DNA from: Oscillospiraceae bacterium
GTDB lineage: Bacteria > Bacillota > Clostridia > Oscillospirales > UBA929
Length of the DNA stretch: 9,065 nt
Direction: 5' to 3'
Assembly (NCBI GenBank): GCA_031271325.1
Contig: JAISVY010000162.1
Span: 1-9,065 of the forward strand
Part shown: positions 1 through 6,240 of the stretch, one piece after another
How the letters are laid out: each line of letters starts with the position of its first letter
Position numbering within the stretch: the first letter of the stretch is position 1
Notes under the pieces: generated by a model
Told to the model about the DNA's origin: nothing
Databases searched by the model: none
The model's input: the letters and a program-made list of their open reading frames with translations, nothing else
Translations under genes and position numbers: made by a program

Positions 1-932
1 TTTGAAGCCCAGAGAACAGCGCCGGCCACCGGCACGGTTTCAAGGTTCACAAACGCAACGGTACGGCCGCGGAGCGCTTCTTTGACGCGCTGTTCGATCA
101 GGCGGGGCAGGATCTTGACCTTTTCCCGGATAAAGACCGAGCCGGCAAGCGCCACATAAAGCGTCCTGTCCTTTGGGAAGTCCAGTTTATCCGCCAAATA
201 GGCAATCCCCCCCGCGTAGTGAGCCGCCGAAGTTTCCAGAATATCCCGCGCCGCCGGATCCCCTTCGGACGCGGCGATGAAAGCAAGGCGGTTCAGCGCT
301 TTTCTGTCCAGCGAATCGCTGTTGATCGCGCCGGTCAGCGCTTCCACATAATCCTCTTCACGCGTCACGCCGATCAGGTCAAACATCATCTCGCGCAGAA
401 CCGTCGGTCTTTCCCTCTTAAACAGCGCGCCGTAAACGGCACCCAGCGCCTGCGTGACATACCAGCCGCTTCCGCCGCAATCGTTGGACAGCTCCCCGAT
501 GCCGCCGACCTGTATCGAGTCCCCGCTGCCGTCAACGCCCGCCATCGCGGAGCCGGTTCCGTTGATCGCGCAGATGCCGTTACCGTCCGGGCAGCCCGCC
601 GCGACCCCGAGAAACGCGTCGTTGCAAAGGGTAAACTTGGAAAGCCCAATCCTGCGCAGCATATCGGAAATAATTTGATGCTGAACCTTTGTGTCAACGC
701 CCGCAATCCCGAATAGCGCGTGGTTTACATCGCTCACTTCGGCGTTCGCGGCGCGAAGCGCGCCGAGGATAAAATTGCCAAGCACTGATTCCAGCTCGCC
801 GAACGAGCCTTCCAAACATTCATGGTTGAGCGGTCCGCAGACCGACACCCCGGCGCAATTCCCGGCGGCGTCAAACAGCGCCAGATGGCTTTTTGTGCCG
901 CCCCCGTCCACGCCAATAATCAATTTACTCAT
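1..932 (-). CDS. BadF/BadG/BcrA/BcrD-type sugar kinase (N-acetylglucosamine kinase-like), partial
   Basis: This is a probable cytoplasmic ATP-dependent sugar kinase of the ASKHA fold. I translated 310 uninterrupted codons from ATG 932 to the window edge; the family is usually about 300-330 residues, so only the extreme C-terminus should be missing. Visible motifs are the phosphate-1 loop D9-GGGT13, the ND pair N104-D105 (Asp is the likely catalytic base, as in human NAGK), the phosphate-2 loop N124-GTGS128, the glycine-rich segment 143-155 ending D-C-G-G-S, and an AGS adenosine-site motif at 263-265. Its ATG overlaps the TGA of the upstream GH4 gene by 4 nt (ATGA, 929-932), and a GAGG lies about 8 nt upstream of the ATG, so translation is probably coupled. 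Known members phosphorylate GlcNAc, glucosamine or related sugars. Here the GH4 partner suggests it makes or uses 6-phospho-sugars; the exact substrate cannot be read from sequence. An activator ATPase of the BadF type is less likely because there is no partner dehydratase. Confidence 0.85.
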   Translation of the reverse strand, partial: MSKLIIGVDGGGTKSHLALFDAAGNCAGVSVCGPLNHECLEGSFGELESVLGNFILGALRAANAEVSDVNHALFGIAGVDTKVQHQIISDMLRRIGLSKFTLCNDAFLGVAAGCPDGNGICAINGTGSAMAGVDGSGDSIQVGGIGELSNDCGGSGWYVTQALGAVYGALFKRERPTVLREMMFDLIGVTREEDYVEALTGAINSDSLDRKALNRLAFIAASEGDPAARDILETSAAHYAGGIAYLADKLDFPKDRTLYVALAGSVFIREKVKILPRLIEQRVKEALRGRTVAFVNLETVPVAGAVLWAS

Positions 933-2206
933 ACGAAAAACCTCGGCAGAAACGCGCGGTTGGCTTCCAGCATTTCAGAAAGCATCGGCGCGGCTCTGTC
1001 ATAGTCGCCTATGAGCGGATGCGCCATCAGCGCCGCCAGCGCGGCGTCGGAATCGCCGTTGACGGCGGCCTTCACGGTCAGTTTTTCATAGGCTTTGACC
1101 GCCCGCATCAGCCCCGCGATATAATCGTTGTATACACGAACCGGCTGCGGCGTCACACCGCCCTTGCCGAGCATACATTTGACCTCCACAACGTCGCTGT
1201 CGTCCATAAACGGCACCGCGCCGTTGTTTTTTGCCGTCACCACATGGATTTCGTCTTTTCCGTTCAGAATAGCGTCCGCCGCCGATACCGCCGCCGTGGA
1301 GTAGAGCGCGCCGCCGCGCTGTGAAAGTTCCGGCGGCTTCACGCGCAGATCCGGCTCGGCGTATTGCCGCATCAGTTTCTCATCCAGCTCCAGGCAGATT
1401 TCCCCGCGCGTCTTTTCTGCCTTCAGGCATTTTTGCAGCTGCTGGTCCCTCGTGTAAAAATAACTGAGGTATGAGCTTGGGATATACGGAACGGCACGAA
1501 GCAGCGCGTCGTCGTATTCTATCTCGGGGACATTCTTCATCGAAGCGCCCGCTTTGCCCGAAAGCGCGGCGACCACGTCCTCGCCGTCCCGCACGACGCT
1601 TGTGATCCAGCTCAGGTGATTCAAACCGACATATTCGTAGGAAAAGCCGGTTGACCCAAGCGAATCGGCGACTTCCCGAAGCATATTGACCGGGCAATTG
1701 CACAGTCCCACCATATTCAGCGCCGTATGGTTCAGCACCGCCTCGGCGATAATGCCGGAGGGGTTGGAAAAATTGATCAGCCACGCGCCGGGAGCCGCGC
1801 CGCGCCGCATCGTCTCGGCAAGCTCCAAAATAACGGGCACCGTGCGCAGCGCGTTCATAAAGCCGCCCGCCCCGGTCGTCTCCTGACCCAACAGACCGTA
1901 TTTCAAAGGGATCTTCTCGTCGAGGATACGCGCCCCCATCTTGCCCACCCGGATCTGGGCGAACACGAACGACGCGCCGTCTATTGCCCTGTCCGCATCC
2001 TGCGTCAGCATAAGTTCGCCGCGATAACCGCCCGCTTCCAGCTGGCGCCTGGCAAGCCCGCCGACAATTTCAAGGCGTTTCGGGTCGATGTCCATCAGCG
2101 TGACGCTGTCCCACGGAAGGCTCTCCCTCCGGGAGATAAACCCTTCGATCAGCTCCGGCGTATAGGTGCTTCCCGCGCCGATCACCGCGGCCTTTAACTT
2201 TGACAT
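929..2206 (-). CDS. GH4 6-phospho-beta-glucosidase (CelF/BglT type, NAD+ and metal dependent)
   Basis: This is a cytoplasmic glycoside hydrolase family 4 enzyme of 425 residues, full family length. GH4 enzymes cleave 6-phospho-glycosides by an NAD+-dependent oxidation/elimination mechanism with a divalent metal, usually Mn2+. The Rossmann dinucleotide loop G9-AGSTYTPEL is at the N-terminus. The AQIRVGK segment (83-89) contains an Arg that in studied relatives lies near the substrate phosphate. GQETTGAGG follows at 107-115, then NPSG (148-151). The metal ligands are predicted to be C169 (GLCNCPVN) and H197 (GLNHLSW). A Tyr-rich segment, PSSYLSYFY (243-251), probably holds the catalytic base. 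CN rather than CD after the GL marks the beta-type rather than the alpha-type subgroup, and RGGA at 297-300 also fits. By memory it resembles Thermotoga BglT and E. coli CelF/ChbF. Possible substrates are cellobiose-6-P or chitobiose-6-P. It starts 22 nt after the GH8 stop, with a GGGGG-type RBS about 10 nt upstream of ATG 2206. Confidence 0.93.
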   Translation of the reverse strand: MSKLKAAVIGAGSTYTPELIEGFISRRESLPWDSVTLMDIDPKRLEIVGGLARRQLEAGGYRGELMLTQDADRAIDGASFVFAQIRVGKMGARILDEKIPLKYGLLGQETTGAGGFMNALRTVPVILELAETMRRGAAPGAWLINFSNPSGIIAEAVLNHTALNMVGLCNCPVNMLREVADSLGSTGFSYEYVGLNHLSWITSVVRDGEDVVAALSGKAGASMKNVPEIEYDDALLRAVPYIPSSYLSYFYTRDQQLQKCLKAEKTRGEICLELDEKLMRQYAEPDLRVKPPELSQRGGALYSTAAVSAADAILNGKDEIHVVTAKNNGAVPFMDDSDVVEVKCMLGKGGVTPQPVRVYNDYIAGLMRAVKAYEKLTVKAAVNGDSDAALAALMAHPLIGDYDRAAPMLSEMLEANRAFLPRFFV

Positions 2207-2228
2207 GGTGCTCTTCCCCCTTTGTATT

Positions 2229-3803
2229 CTATGGCAGCCACCAGTTCCCCGAAGCGGTCAGCAGAACCAGCAGTTTTATGTAGTCGCTGTATGTGTCGCC
2301 GGTAAATTCGGCGGCTCCGCCGGTATAGAAAAGCTCAACCCATTCCGGGCTGCCGCCGGTCGCCGCCGCGGTCACAAGGAAGGGCGGCGCGAACAGCGTC
2401 GGTTCGGTATATCCGTAATTGCCGCTGCTGCCGGTCAGGTCAACCGGTCCGAAGTTGGACAGGCTGCCGCTTCCGCCGAAATTCGCCCAGCCCCGCGCGA
2501 ACGTGTCCATCGGCGCGATACAGGCGTTGTACAGCGTATCGCCGTTCCCCAGTTCAATGTCGCCGTACAGCATGTAGTAAGCGCCAAGCCTCCACGGCAC
2601 CCTGCACGCGTTGTAGGAAAAGTCCCCGTCGTTCCCCTCCAGCACATACCCGGCGGGAACAGCCCACTTGCCGGTTTCCGCGTCCCTGATGATGAAATCG
2701 GGGAGAAGGCCGTTCTGATGCGCTTCACCCAAGGCGTTTTCGGCGTCGCGCACATCGGCGATCACACCGCAGGTCGCTTCCAGCACCGCGTTCCAATCAT
2801 GGTCGGGGTCTGCCGCCGCGTATGCCGCCAAATGGGTGAGGATAAAGTCGGACGAGCGGGTCGCGCTGTTCAGGACGGTGTCCCTTGTCCGGGATGCCCA
2901 GTCGCCGAGCAGAAGCGTCTTGTACTCTTTATGTACGCAATAGTCCCACAGGTCGCCGAGCATGGTCAGCGCGATTTGCCTGTAGTTGAAACGGCCGTCG
3001 CTGCCCCATTGCTTATCCGCGAGGAGAAGGGAATAAATGATGTCCATATCGCCGTCCAGCGCGCTGTCGGCATCGGCCGGATCCTGATAGAACGGGGCTT
3101 TTTTGATGCCGTCCTCCACCTCGTAGCCTTCGGGATGCTGCGCGTCCCGGTAGCCGAACAGCTCCCATGTAAACAGGTTCGGTCCGATGCTGCTGGGGAA
3201 GCGCTGGACGGTGCGCAGCATGGCGTCGTAATACTGCTGGAGGCTTACGCAGTCGTAAATCCATGTATACCCCTTGCTGTTGAGCCATTCCTCACAACCC
3301 GACATATAAGCGAGCATCAGCATACCGTACCCCTGCGATTCGGACACGTTGATGGACGAATAGGAGATTTGGCTGTCCCCGGCGTCCGCGCTCAGTTCCC
3401 ACCAAAGGGTGTGCTGAAGCACCATGCGAAAGCCGTCCCTGTCGGCCGGGCTGGTCGAGTCCACAATCAGGTTTTCGTTCAAGATTTCCCAGAACAGACC
3501 CAGCACCGTTTCGGCGGGATTGACGTTATCGGTCGGCATCACCGGCGCGACCGTGTAAGCCGCCTTGGTTGAAAACGGGTTGTTCGGCGCGGGCGGCGGC
3601 GTAGCCGGAGGCTTGGACGGCACGGGTACCGGGGCTTCCTCGGACGGAGGCGCTTCGGCCGGAGACGCCGCAGGCCGCTGCGCCTCGGGGGATATATCCG
3701 CCGAGGGGGCGGAAGGAGAGGCTACGGGCGAGGAACAGGCTGTCGTCAGGAAGGCCAGTGATAAGGGCATCGTCAGCACCATGGAAAGGATCCGTCTTTT
3801 CAT
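2229..3803 (-). CDS. Secreted lipoprotein glycoside hydrolase family 8 (endo-beta-glucanase, lichenase or chitosanase)
   Basis: This is a surface-anchored polysaccharide endohydrolase. I place the start at ATG 3803 (524 aa) because GAGGTG at 3808-3813 sits at good spacing for it; the in-frame ATG at 3815, abutting the upstream stop, has its nearest GAGG 11 nt away. In numbering from ATG 3815, the signal peptide runs from M5 to an LTTAC lipobox with C27. A Pro/Ala/Ser linker (28-80) tethers the catalytic domain (about 85-528). E159 in SESQGYG is the expected proton donor. ALDGDMDIIYSLLLADKQW (252-270) matches the GH8 family signature with two conservative departures. The YNACRVPWR motif (401-409) has Asn402 where cellulase-type members have the catalytic Asp. 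E393 in a preceding loop is a candidate general base, as in the GH8b chitosanase/lichenase subgroup. The length is larger than a bare GH8 domain because of the linker. Released oligosaccharides would feed the divergent ABC importer. Substrate choice between beta-glucan and chitosan is open. Confidence 0.88.
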   Translation of the reverse strand: MKRRILSMVLTMPLSLAFLTTACSSPVASPSAPSADISPEAQRPAASPAEAPPSEEAPVPVPSKPPATPPPAPNNPFSTKAAYTVAPVMPTDNVNPAETVLGLFWEILNENLIVDSTSPADRDGFRMVLQHTLWWELSADAGDSQISYSSINVSESQGYGMLMLAYMSGCEEWLNSKGYTWIYDCVSLQQYYDAMLRTVQRFPSSIGPNLFTWELFGYRDAQHPEGYEVEDGIKKAPFYQDPADADSALDGDMDIIYSLLLADKQWGSDGRFNYRQIALTMLGDLWDYCVHKEYKTLLLGDWASRTRDTVLNSATRSSDFILTHLAAYAAADPDHDWNAVLEATCGVIADVRDAENALGEAHQNGLLPDFIIRDAETGKWAVPAGYVLEGNDGDFSYNACRVPWRLGAYYMLYGDIELGNGDTLYNACIAPMDTFARGWANFGGSGSLSNFGPVDLTGSSGNYGYTEPTLFAPPFLVTAAATGGSPEWVELFYTGGAAEFTGDTYSDYIKLLVLLTASGNWWLP

Positions 3804-3815
3804 AAAGCACCTCAT

Positions 3816-4979
3816 TTATATATTTTCCTCTTTCGGAGTTTGAGTTTCGTCGTCCATTGTCAGCAGTGCGCCGATATTCGCGTCGATCACTTTCTGCGCG
3901 GCTCCCGCAAGGGAGGGGCAGGCGAGGCTTTGGGTGTGCAGTGTCACCGGAACCGGCGACAGCTTTCCCGCTTTGCGGCAAAGCGCCTCAAAAAGCTCCT
4001 CGCCCAGCAAATCCATCGTGAGACCGCCCACAATAAAATCGGAGATGTTAACCATCGCCGCGCAGACCGCGATGATGTACCCCACGGTGTCGGCGACGGC
4101 GTTGATCATCAGTATCCGCGCCTGCGCGTCCATCGCCTGCGTGCCAAACTGCCTGTCGAACCCGAAGCGTTTTTTCAGCGCGTCAAGACCGATCAGGTCT
4201 TCCGTGCTGCGCGTTTCCTGCGGCGCGCCGGGACCGTTATACGGCATGATTCCGATTTCCCCCGCCGTGAAAGCCGGGCCGTGCCGGAGCTTGCCGTCCA
4301 GCACAAGACCCATGCCGATGCCGGAGCCGATGTTGATATACGCCAAATCCGCACAGTCCCGGCAGGAACATTCGCCGTATACCGCCGCGTTCACGTCGTT
4401 CTCAATCAATACGGACGCGCCGGTGCGCTCCGCGATCTCGTCGAGCAGGCTTCCGATTTGGTACGGCGCGTTCATGGTGAAGCTGGGCGCGAACGATATG
4501 GTGCGGCGCTCGTTGTCCACCACGGCGGGCAGGCATACGCCGGTGCCGAGCAGCTTGCCGGTGCGCCGCCCCTCGCGTTTCAGCCCGTCCAGCAGCCGGT
4601 CTGCCATCTCGCAGGGCTGACAGACAAGCGCCTCCCGCACGCCGCCGCGCAGCTCCGCCGTTTCCTCGCAAAGCAGCTCACGGCATAGGTTCAGCACCCC
4701 GACGCGCAGTATGCTGCCCTCGTTCACAGCCGCGATGATATACGCCGCGCCGGGGTTGATCTCATACATCTGCGGTCTGCGCCCGATCTGGCTGTCTCCG
4801 CCGCCCACGCAGTACGCGAGTCCGAAATCGGTAAAATACCCCATAATTTTCATAGCTGTTTGAAGGCTGACTCCCAGCTCCCGCGCAATCTCCACACGGG
4901 AAATGACCCGCTTGCGGTAGAGCAGATCAAAGGCCATCTGTCTGTGCCGGGATTTCAGGAGCGAAATTGGATTGCCCAT
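3816..4979 (-). CDS. ROK-family (NagC/XylR type) transcriptional repressor
   Basis: This is a probable sugar-responsive DNA-binding repressor of 387 residues, full length for ROK regulators. A winged helix-turn-helix occupies about residues 13-75, with the recognition region near 28-46 (S-R-V-E-I-A-R-E-L-G-V-S). The ROK sugar-binding domain follows, with ENDVNAA (193-199), INIGSGIGMGL (216-226) and TAGEIG (238-243). The N-terminal ATP loop normally reading DxGGT is degraded (VNEGS, about 85-89), so kinase activity is unlikely. The usual zinc site is also missing: the His after GEIG is Ile, and no CxCGxxGC follows. A CxCxxC cluster is present at 204-209. The ATG at 4979 has an AGGTGG RBS 7 nt upstream. 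It is first in the leftward unit, divergent from the transporter genes, so it probably represses both units and itself; the inducer would be an imported or phosphorylated sugar. The GH8 gene follows immediately. Confidence 0.92.
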   Translation of the reverse strand: MGNPISLLKSRHRQMAFDLLYRKRVISRVEIARELGVSLQTAMKIMGYFTDFGLAYCVGGGDSQIGRRPQMYEINPGAAYIIAAVNEGSILRVGVLNLCRELLCEETAELRGGVREALVCQPCEMADRLLDGLKREGRRTGKLLGTGVCLPAVVDNERRTISFAPSFTMNAPYQIGSLLDEIAERTGASVLIENDVNAAVYGECSCRDCADLAYINIGSGIGMGLVLDGKLRHGPAFTAGEIGIMPYNGPGAPQETRSTEDLIGLDALKKRFGFDRQFGTQAMDAQARILMINAVADTVGYIIAVCAAMVNISDFIVGGLTMDLLGEELFEALCRKAGKLSPVPVTLHTQSLACPSLAGAAQKVIDANIGALLTMDDETQTPKEENI

Positions 4980-4998
4980 TACTCAACCACCTATACTA
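4978..4998 (-). repeat. 21-bp inverted-pair repeat, repressor-gene copy (possible operator)
   Basis: Read on the minus strand, this 21-mer matches the plus-strand copy at 5144-5164 at 17 of 21 positions, including a 10-nt exact core GTTGAGTAAT. It lies about +9 to +29 from the predicted start of transcription and covers the AGGTGG RBS and the first bases of the repressor ATG. A bound repressor here could block its own transcript. Part of the match could simply reflect RBS-like composition, but the exact core lies downstream of the SD. Confidence 0.55.
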
Positions 4999-5012
4999 AT
5001 TGCCTTGCTATT

Positions 5013-5041
5013 ACAATAGTATACAATCGCCATTTTGTCAA
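5013..5041 (-). promoter_or_regulatory. Predicted sigma-A promoter of the leftward repressor/hydrolase unit
   Basis: On the minus strand, a perfect -35 TTGACA (5036-5041) is followed after 17 nt by TATTGT (5013-5018, 4/6 match to the -10 consensus). The start of transcription would be near 5006, leaving a leader of about 27 nt before the repressor ATG. A TATACT hexamer lies closer to the -35, but its 12-nt spacing is too short. The -10 lies inside the inverted repeat CTATT-AC-AATAG (5008-5019), and the -35 overlaps an inverted repeat at 5037-5051. Both fit a repressed promoter. Confidence 0.65.
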
Positions 5042-5051
5042 TACCTTTGAC
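5037..5051. repeat. Inverted repeat GTCAA-N5-TTGAC overlapping the leftward -35
   Basis: Two perfect 5-bp arms flank TACCT. The left arm covers most of the repressor-gene -35 box, and the right arm runs into the 15-bp palindrome at 5048-5062. It may be a second, shared-half operator site, or just a by-product of the -35 sequence lying near TTGAC in the palindrome. Confidence 0.35.
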
Positions 5052-5062
5052 GATAATCGTCA
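5048..5062. promoter_or_regulatory. Perfect 15-bp palindrome TGACGATAATCGTCA, candidate operator
   Basis: The palindrome has two 7-bp arms around a central A at 5055. It lies between the two divergent promoters, 6 nt upstream of the leftward -35 and about 42 nt upstream of the rightward -35. This position suits a DNA-binding regulator controlling both units, either the ROK protein or another regulator such as a catabolite control factor. It does not match the cre consensus as I know it. Confidence 0.5.
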
Positions 5063-5104
5063 TTATGCACAAAGATTCGACAGAAATATTGGCTATTATG
5101 CATA

Positions 5105-5133
5105 TTTACAAACAAGAGAAGCCGTGCTATGAT
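5105..5133 (+). promoter_or_regulatory. Predicted sigma-A promoter of the rightward ABC transporter unit
   Basis: TTTACA (5105-5110, 5/6 to the -35 consensus), a 17-nt spacer and TATGAT (5128-5133, 5/6 to -10) form a near-ideal promoter. TGC directly before the -10 gives an extended -10 element. Transcription should start near 5140, giving a leader of about 60 nt before the GTG start at 5199. This is the strongest promoter-like sequence I see in the window. Confidence 0.75.
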
Positions 5134-5143
5134 GAGGGCAAGA

Positions 5144-5164
5144 TAGTTAATGTAGTTGAGTAAT
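5144..5164 (+). repeat. 21-bp inverted-pair repeat, transporter-leader copy (possible operator)
   Basis: This is the partner of the minus-strand copy at 4978-4998, at about +5 to +25 of the predicted transporter transcript. The two copies face outward and sit at similar distances from their promoters. Here no gene starts within the repeat, so translation alone does not explain its conservation. It also forms most of a longer inverted repeat (5145-5169). Confidence 0.55.
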
Positions 5165-5169
5165 TAACT
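5145..5169. promoter_or_regulatory. Inverted repeat AGTTAAT-N11-ATTAACT, candidate operator
   Basis: Two perfect 7-bp arms separated by 11 nt lie immediately downstream of the transporter promoter. The AGTT...AACT outline is loosely similar to the xylO operator bound by Bacillus XylR, also a ROK protein, but the sequences are not the same. A repressor bound here would act as a roadblock at about +5 to +29. A weak RNA hairpin is an alternative reading. Confidence 0.5.
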
Positions 5170-5186
5170 TCATAAAAACCATGAAC

Positions 5187-5192
5187 GAGGTG
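5187..5192 (+). promoter_or_regulatory. RBS that sets the first permease start
   Basis: GAGGTG, continuing GAGGTGA, is a good Shine-Dalgarno sequence. The GAGG core ends 8 nt before GTG 5199. The upstream in-frame ATG at 5181 has no Shine-Dalgarno sequence in its preceding AT-rich leader, and this RBS would lie inside its codons. The GTG start is therefore preferred. Confidence 0.7.
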
Positions 5193-5198
5193 AAGACC

Positions 5199-6182
5199 GT
5201 GCGCAAACCCGCAGAGGCAGCCGTAATCCGTGTAAGGTCAAAGGGCGACCGCCCCCGCCTTTCGGAAAGGCTTTTCAAGCAGCGTTTTCTCCTGATCATG
5301 TCGCTTCCGTTCTTTGTTTGGGTGCTTCTCTTCTGCTATCTCCCTCTGTTGGGCTGGAGCATGGCGTTTCAGGATTTCAAGCTGAAGGGCGACGTACTGC
5401 AGAGCTATTTCAGCGCGCCGTTTGTCGGGCTGAAGCATTTTGAAGCGCTTTGGGAAGACCTGACGACGCAGGGGCGTTTCTTCCTTGCGTTGAGGAATAC
5501 ATTGGCAATGAGCTTGCTGCTTCTGGCGTTCGGATTTGTCTCCCCGATCATCTTCGCGCTGATGCTGAACGAGCTGCGCGCGAAACGGTTTAAACGGATT
5601 ACGCAAACGATCTCTTACCTGCCGCACTTCATCTCTTGGGTTGTGGCGGCCGGCATGATCAGCGTGATGCTCTCAACCGAGGGTCCGATCAACGACCTTT
5701 TGGTCGGTCTGGGTCTGGCGGAAAAACGGGTGCCCTTCCTTGCCGACCAAAACCTCTTCTGGGGCATCATGACCGTCAGCGAGATTTGGAAAGAGCTTGG
5801 CTGGAACGCGATCATCTTCCTCGCAGCCATTACCAGCGTTGATCAGGGGCTGTATGAATCCGCCGAGATCGACGGCGCCGGGCGGCTCCGGAAAATCTGG
5901 TACGTAACCCTTCCCTGTATCATGCCCGTCATCACGGTCATCCTGATTATGGACATCGGCTGGCTCATCAGCGTGGGTTTTGAAAAGCAAATGCTGCTCG
6001 GCAATGACATGACGCGGAACACCTCGGAGGTTTTGGACGTCTACGCCCTTAAATACGGCATCGGGCAAAGCCGGTACAGCTTCGGCACGGCCATCGGGAT
6101 GTTCAAATCGGTCGTGTCGGTCGTCATGGTTCTGATCGCAAACGCCCTCGCCAAGAAAACCGGAGACACAAGCATCCTCTGA
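5199..6182 (+). CDS. lplB: ABC sugar transporter permease, LplB family (CUT1)
   Basis: This is the first inner-membrane channel subunit of a CUT1-type oligosaccharide importer. From GTG 5199 it has 327 residues, typical of the family. A basic cytoplasmic N-terminus (1-30) is followed by membrane segments at about 31-53, 100-124, 140-160, 187-210, 238-260 and 298-318. The EAA loop, where the ATPase docks, is at 220-240 (E-S-A-E-I-D-G-A-G-R-L-R-K-I-W, then T-L-P). The segment LPHFISWVVAAG (141-152) is characteristic of the LplB/polysaccharide-permease subgroup. It heads the rightward unit and should pair with the permease at 6241-7155, 58 nt downstream, and with the binding protein at 7320-9044. 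No ATPase is encoded nearby; family members commonly use a shared MsmX/MsmK-type ATPase encoded elsewhere. The substrate is probably a glycan oligosaccharide, inferred from the GH8 and GH4 neighbours. Confidence 0.92.
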   Translation: MRKPAEAAVIRVRSKGDRPRLSERLFKQRFLLIMSLPFFVWVLLFCYLPLLGWSMAFQDFKLKGDVLQSYFSAPFVGLKHFEALWEDLTTQGRFFLALRNTLAMSLLLLAFGFVSPIIFALMLNELRAKRFKRITQTISYLPHFISWVVAAGMISVMLSTEGPINDLLVGLGLAEKRVPFLADQNLFWGIMTVSEIWKELGWNAIIFLAAITSVDQGLYESAEIDGAGRLRKIWYVTLPCIMPVITVILIMDIGWLISVGFEKQMLLGNDMTRNTSEVLDVYALKYGIGQSRYSFGTAIGMFKSVVSVVMVLIANALAKKTGDTSIL

Positions 6183-6240
6183 AACATCCCGCCCGAAAGA
6201 AAAACCCCAGTTTATAAGGAACCGTTAGGAGGTCGCCGGC

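Noticed and set aside
219..716. 165-codon plus-strand frame over the kinase gene
   Set aside because: The minus strand here reads a complete run of NagK/BadF motifs for 310 codons. The plus-strand product has no coherent family features.
2166..3572. 468-codon plus-strand open frame across the GH8 gene
   Set aside because: It is antisense to a well-supported GH8 coding region with catalytic motifs. The product is low in recognisable features and there is no suitable start context.
3801..3815. GH8 start at ATG 3815, directly after the ROK stop codon
   Set aside because: The nearest GAGG is 11 nt upstream and would be suboptimal. ATG 3803 has GAGGTG at good spacing and gives a normal signal peptide beginning M-K-R-R.
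3840..4688. 282-codon plus-strand open frame antisense to the ROK gene
   Set aside because: The minus-strand frame encodes a complete ROK regulator with HTH and sugar-domain motifs. The plus-strand product is rich in Arg and His with no family resemblance.
5024..5041. Leftward promoter using TTGACA with TATACT as the -10
   Set aside because: The spacer is only 12 nt. The same -35 with TATTGT at 17 nt is more plausible.
4860..5132. 90-codon plus-strand frame running from the ROK gene into the intergenic region
   Set aside because: It starts at a TTG inside the ROK gene without a clear RBS, and its end runs over the predicted promoters and operator-like repeats. No domain is recognised.
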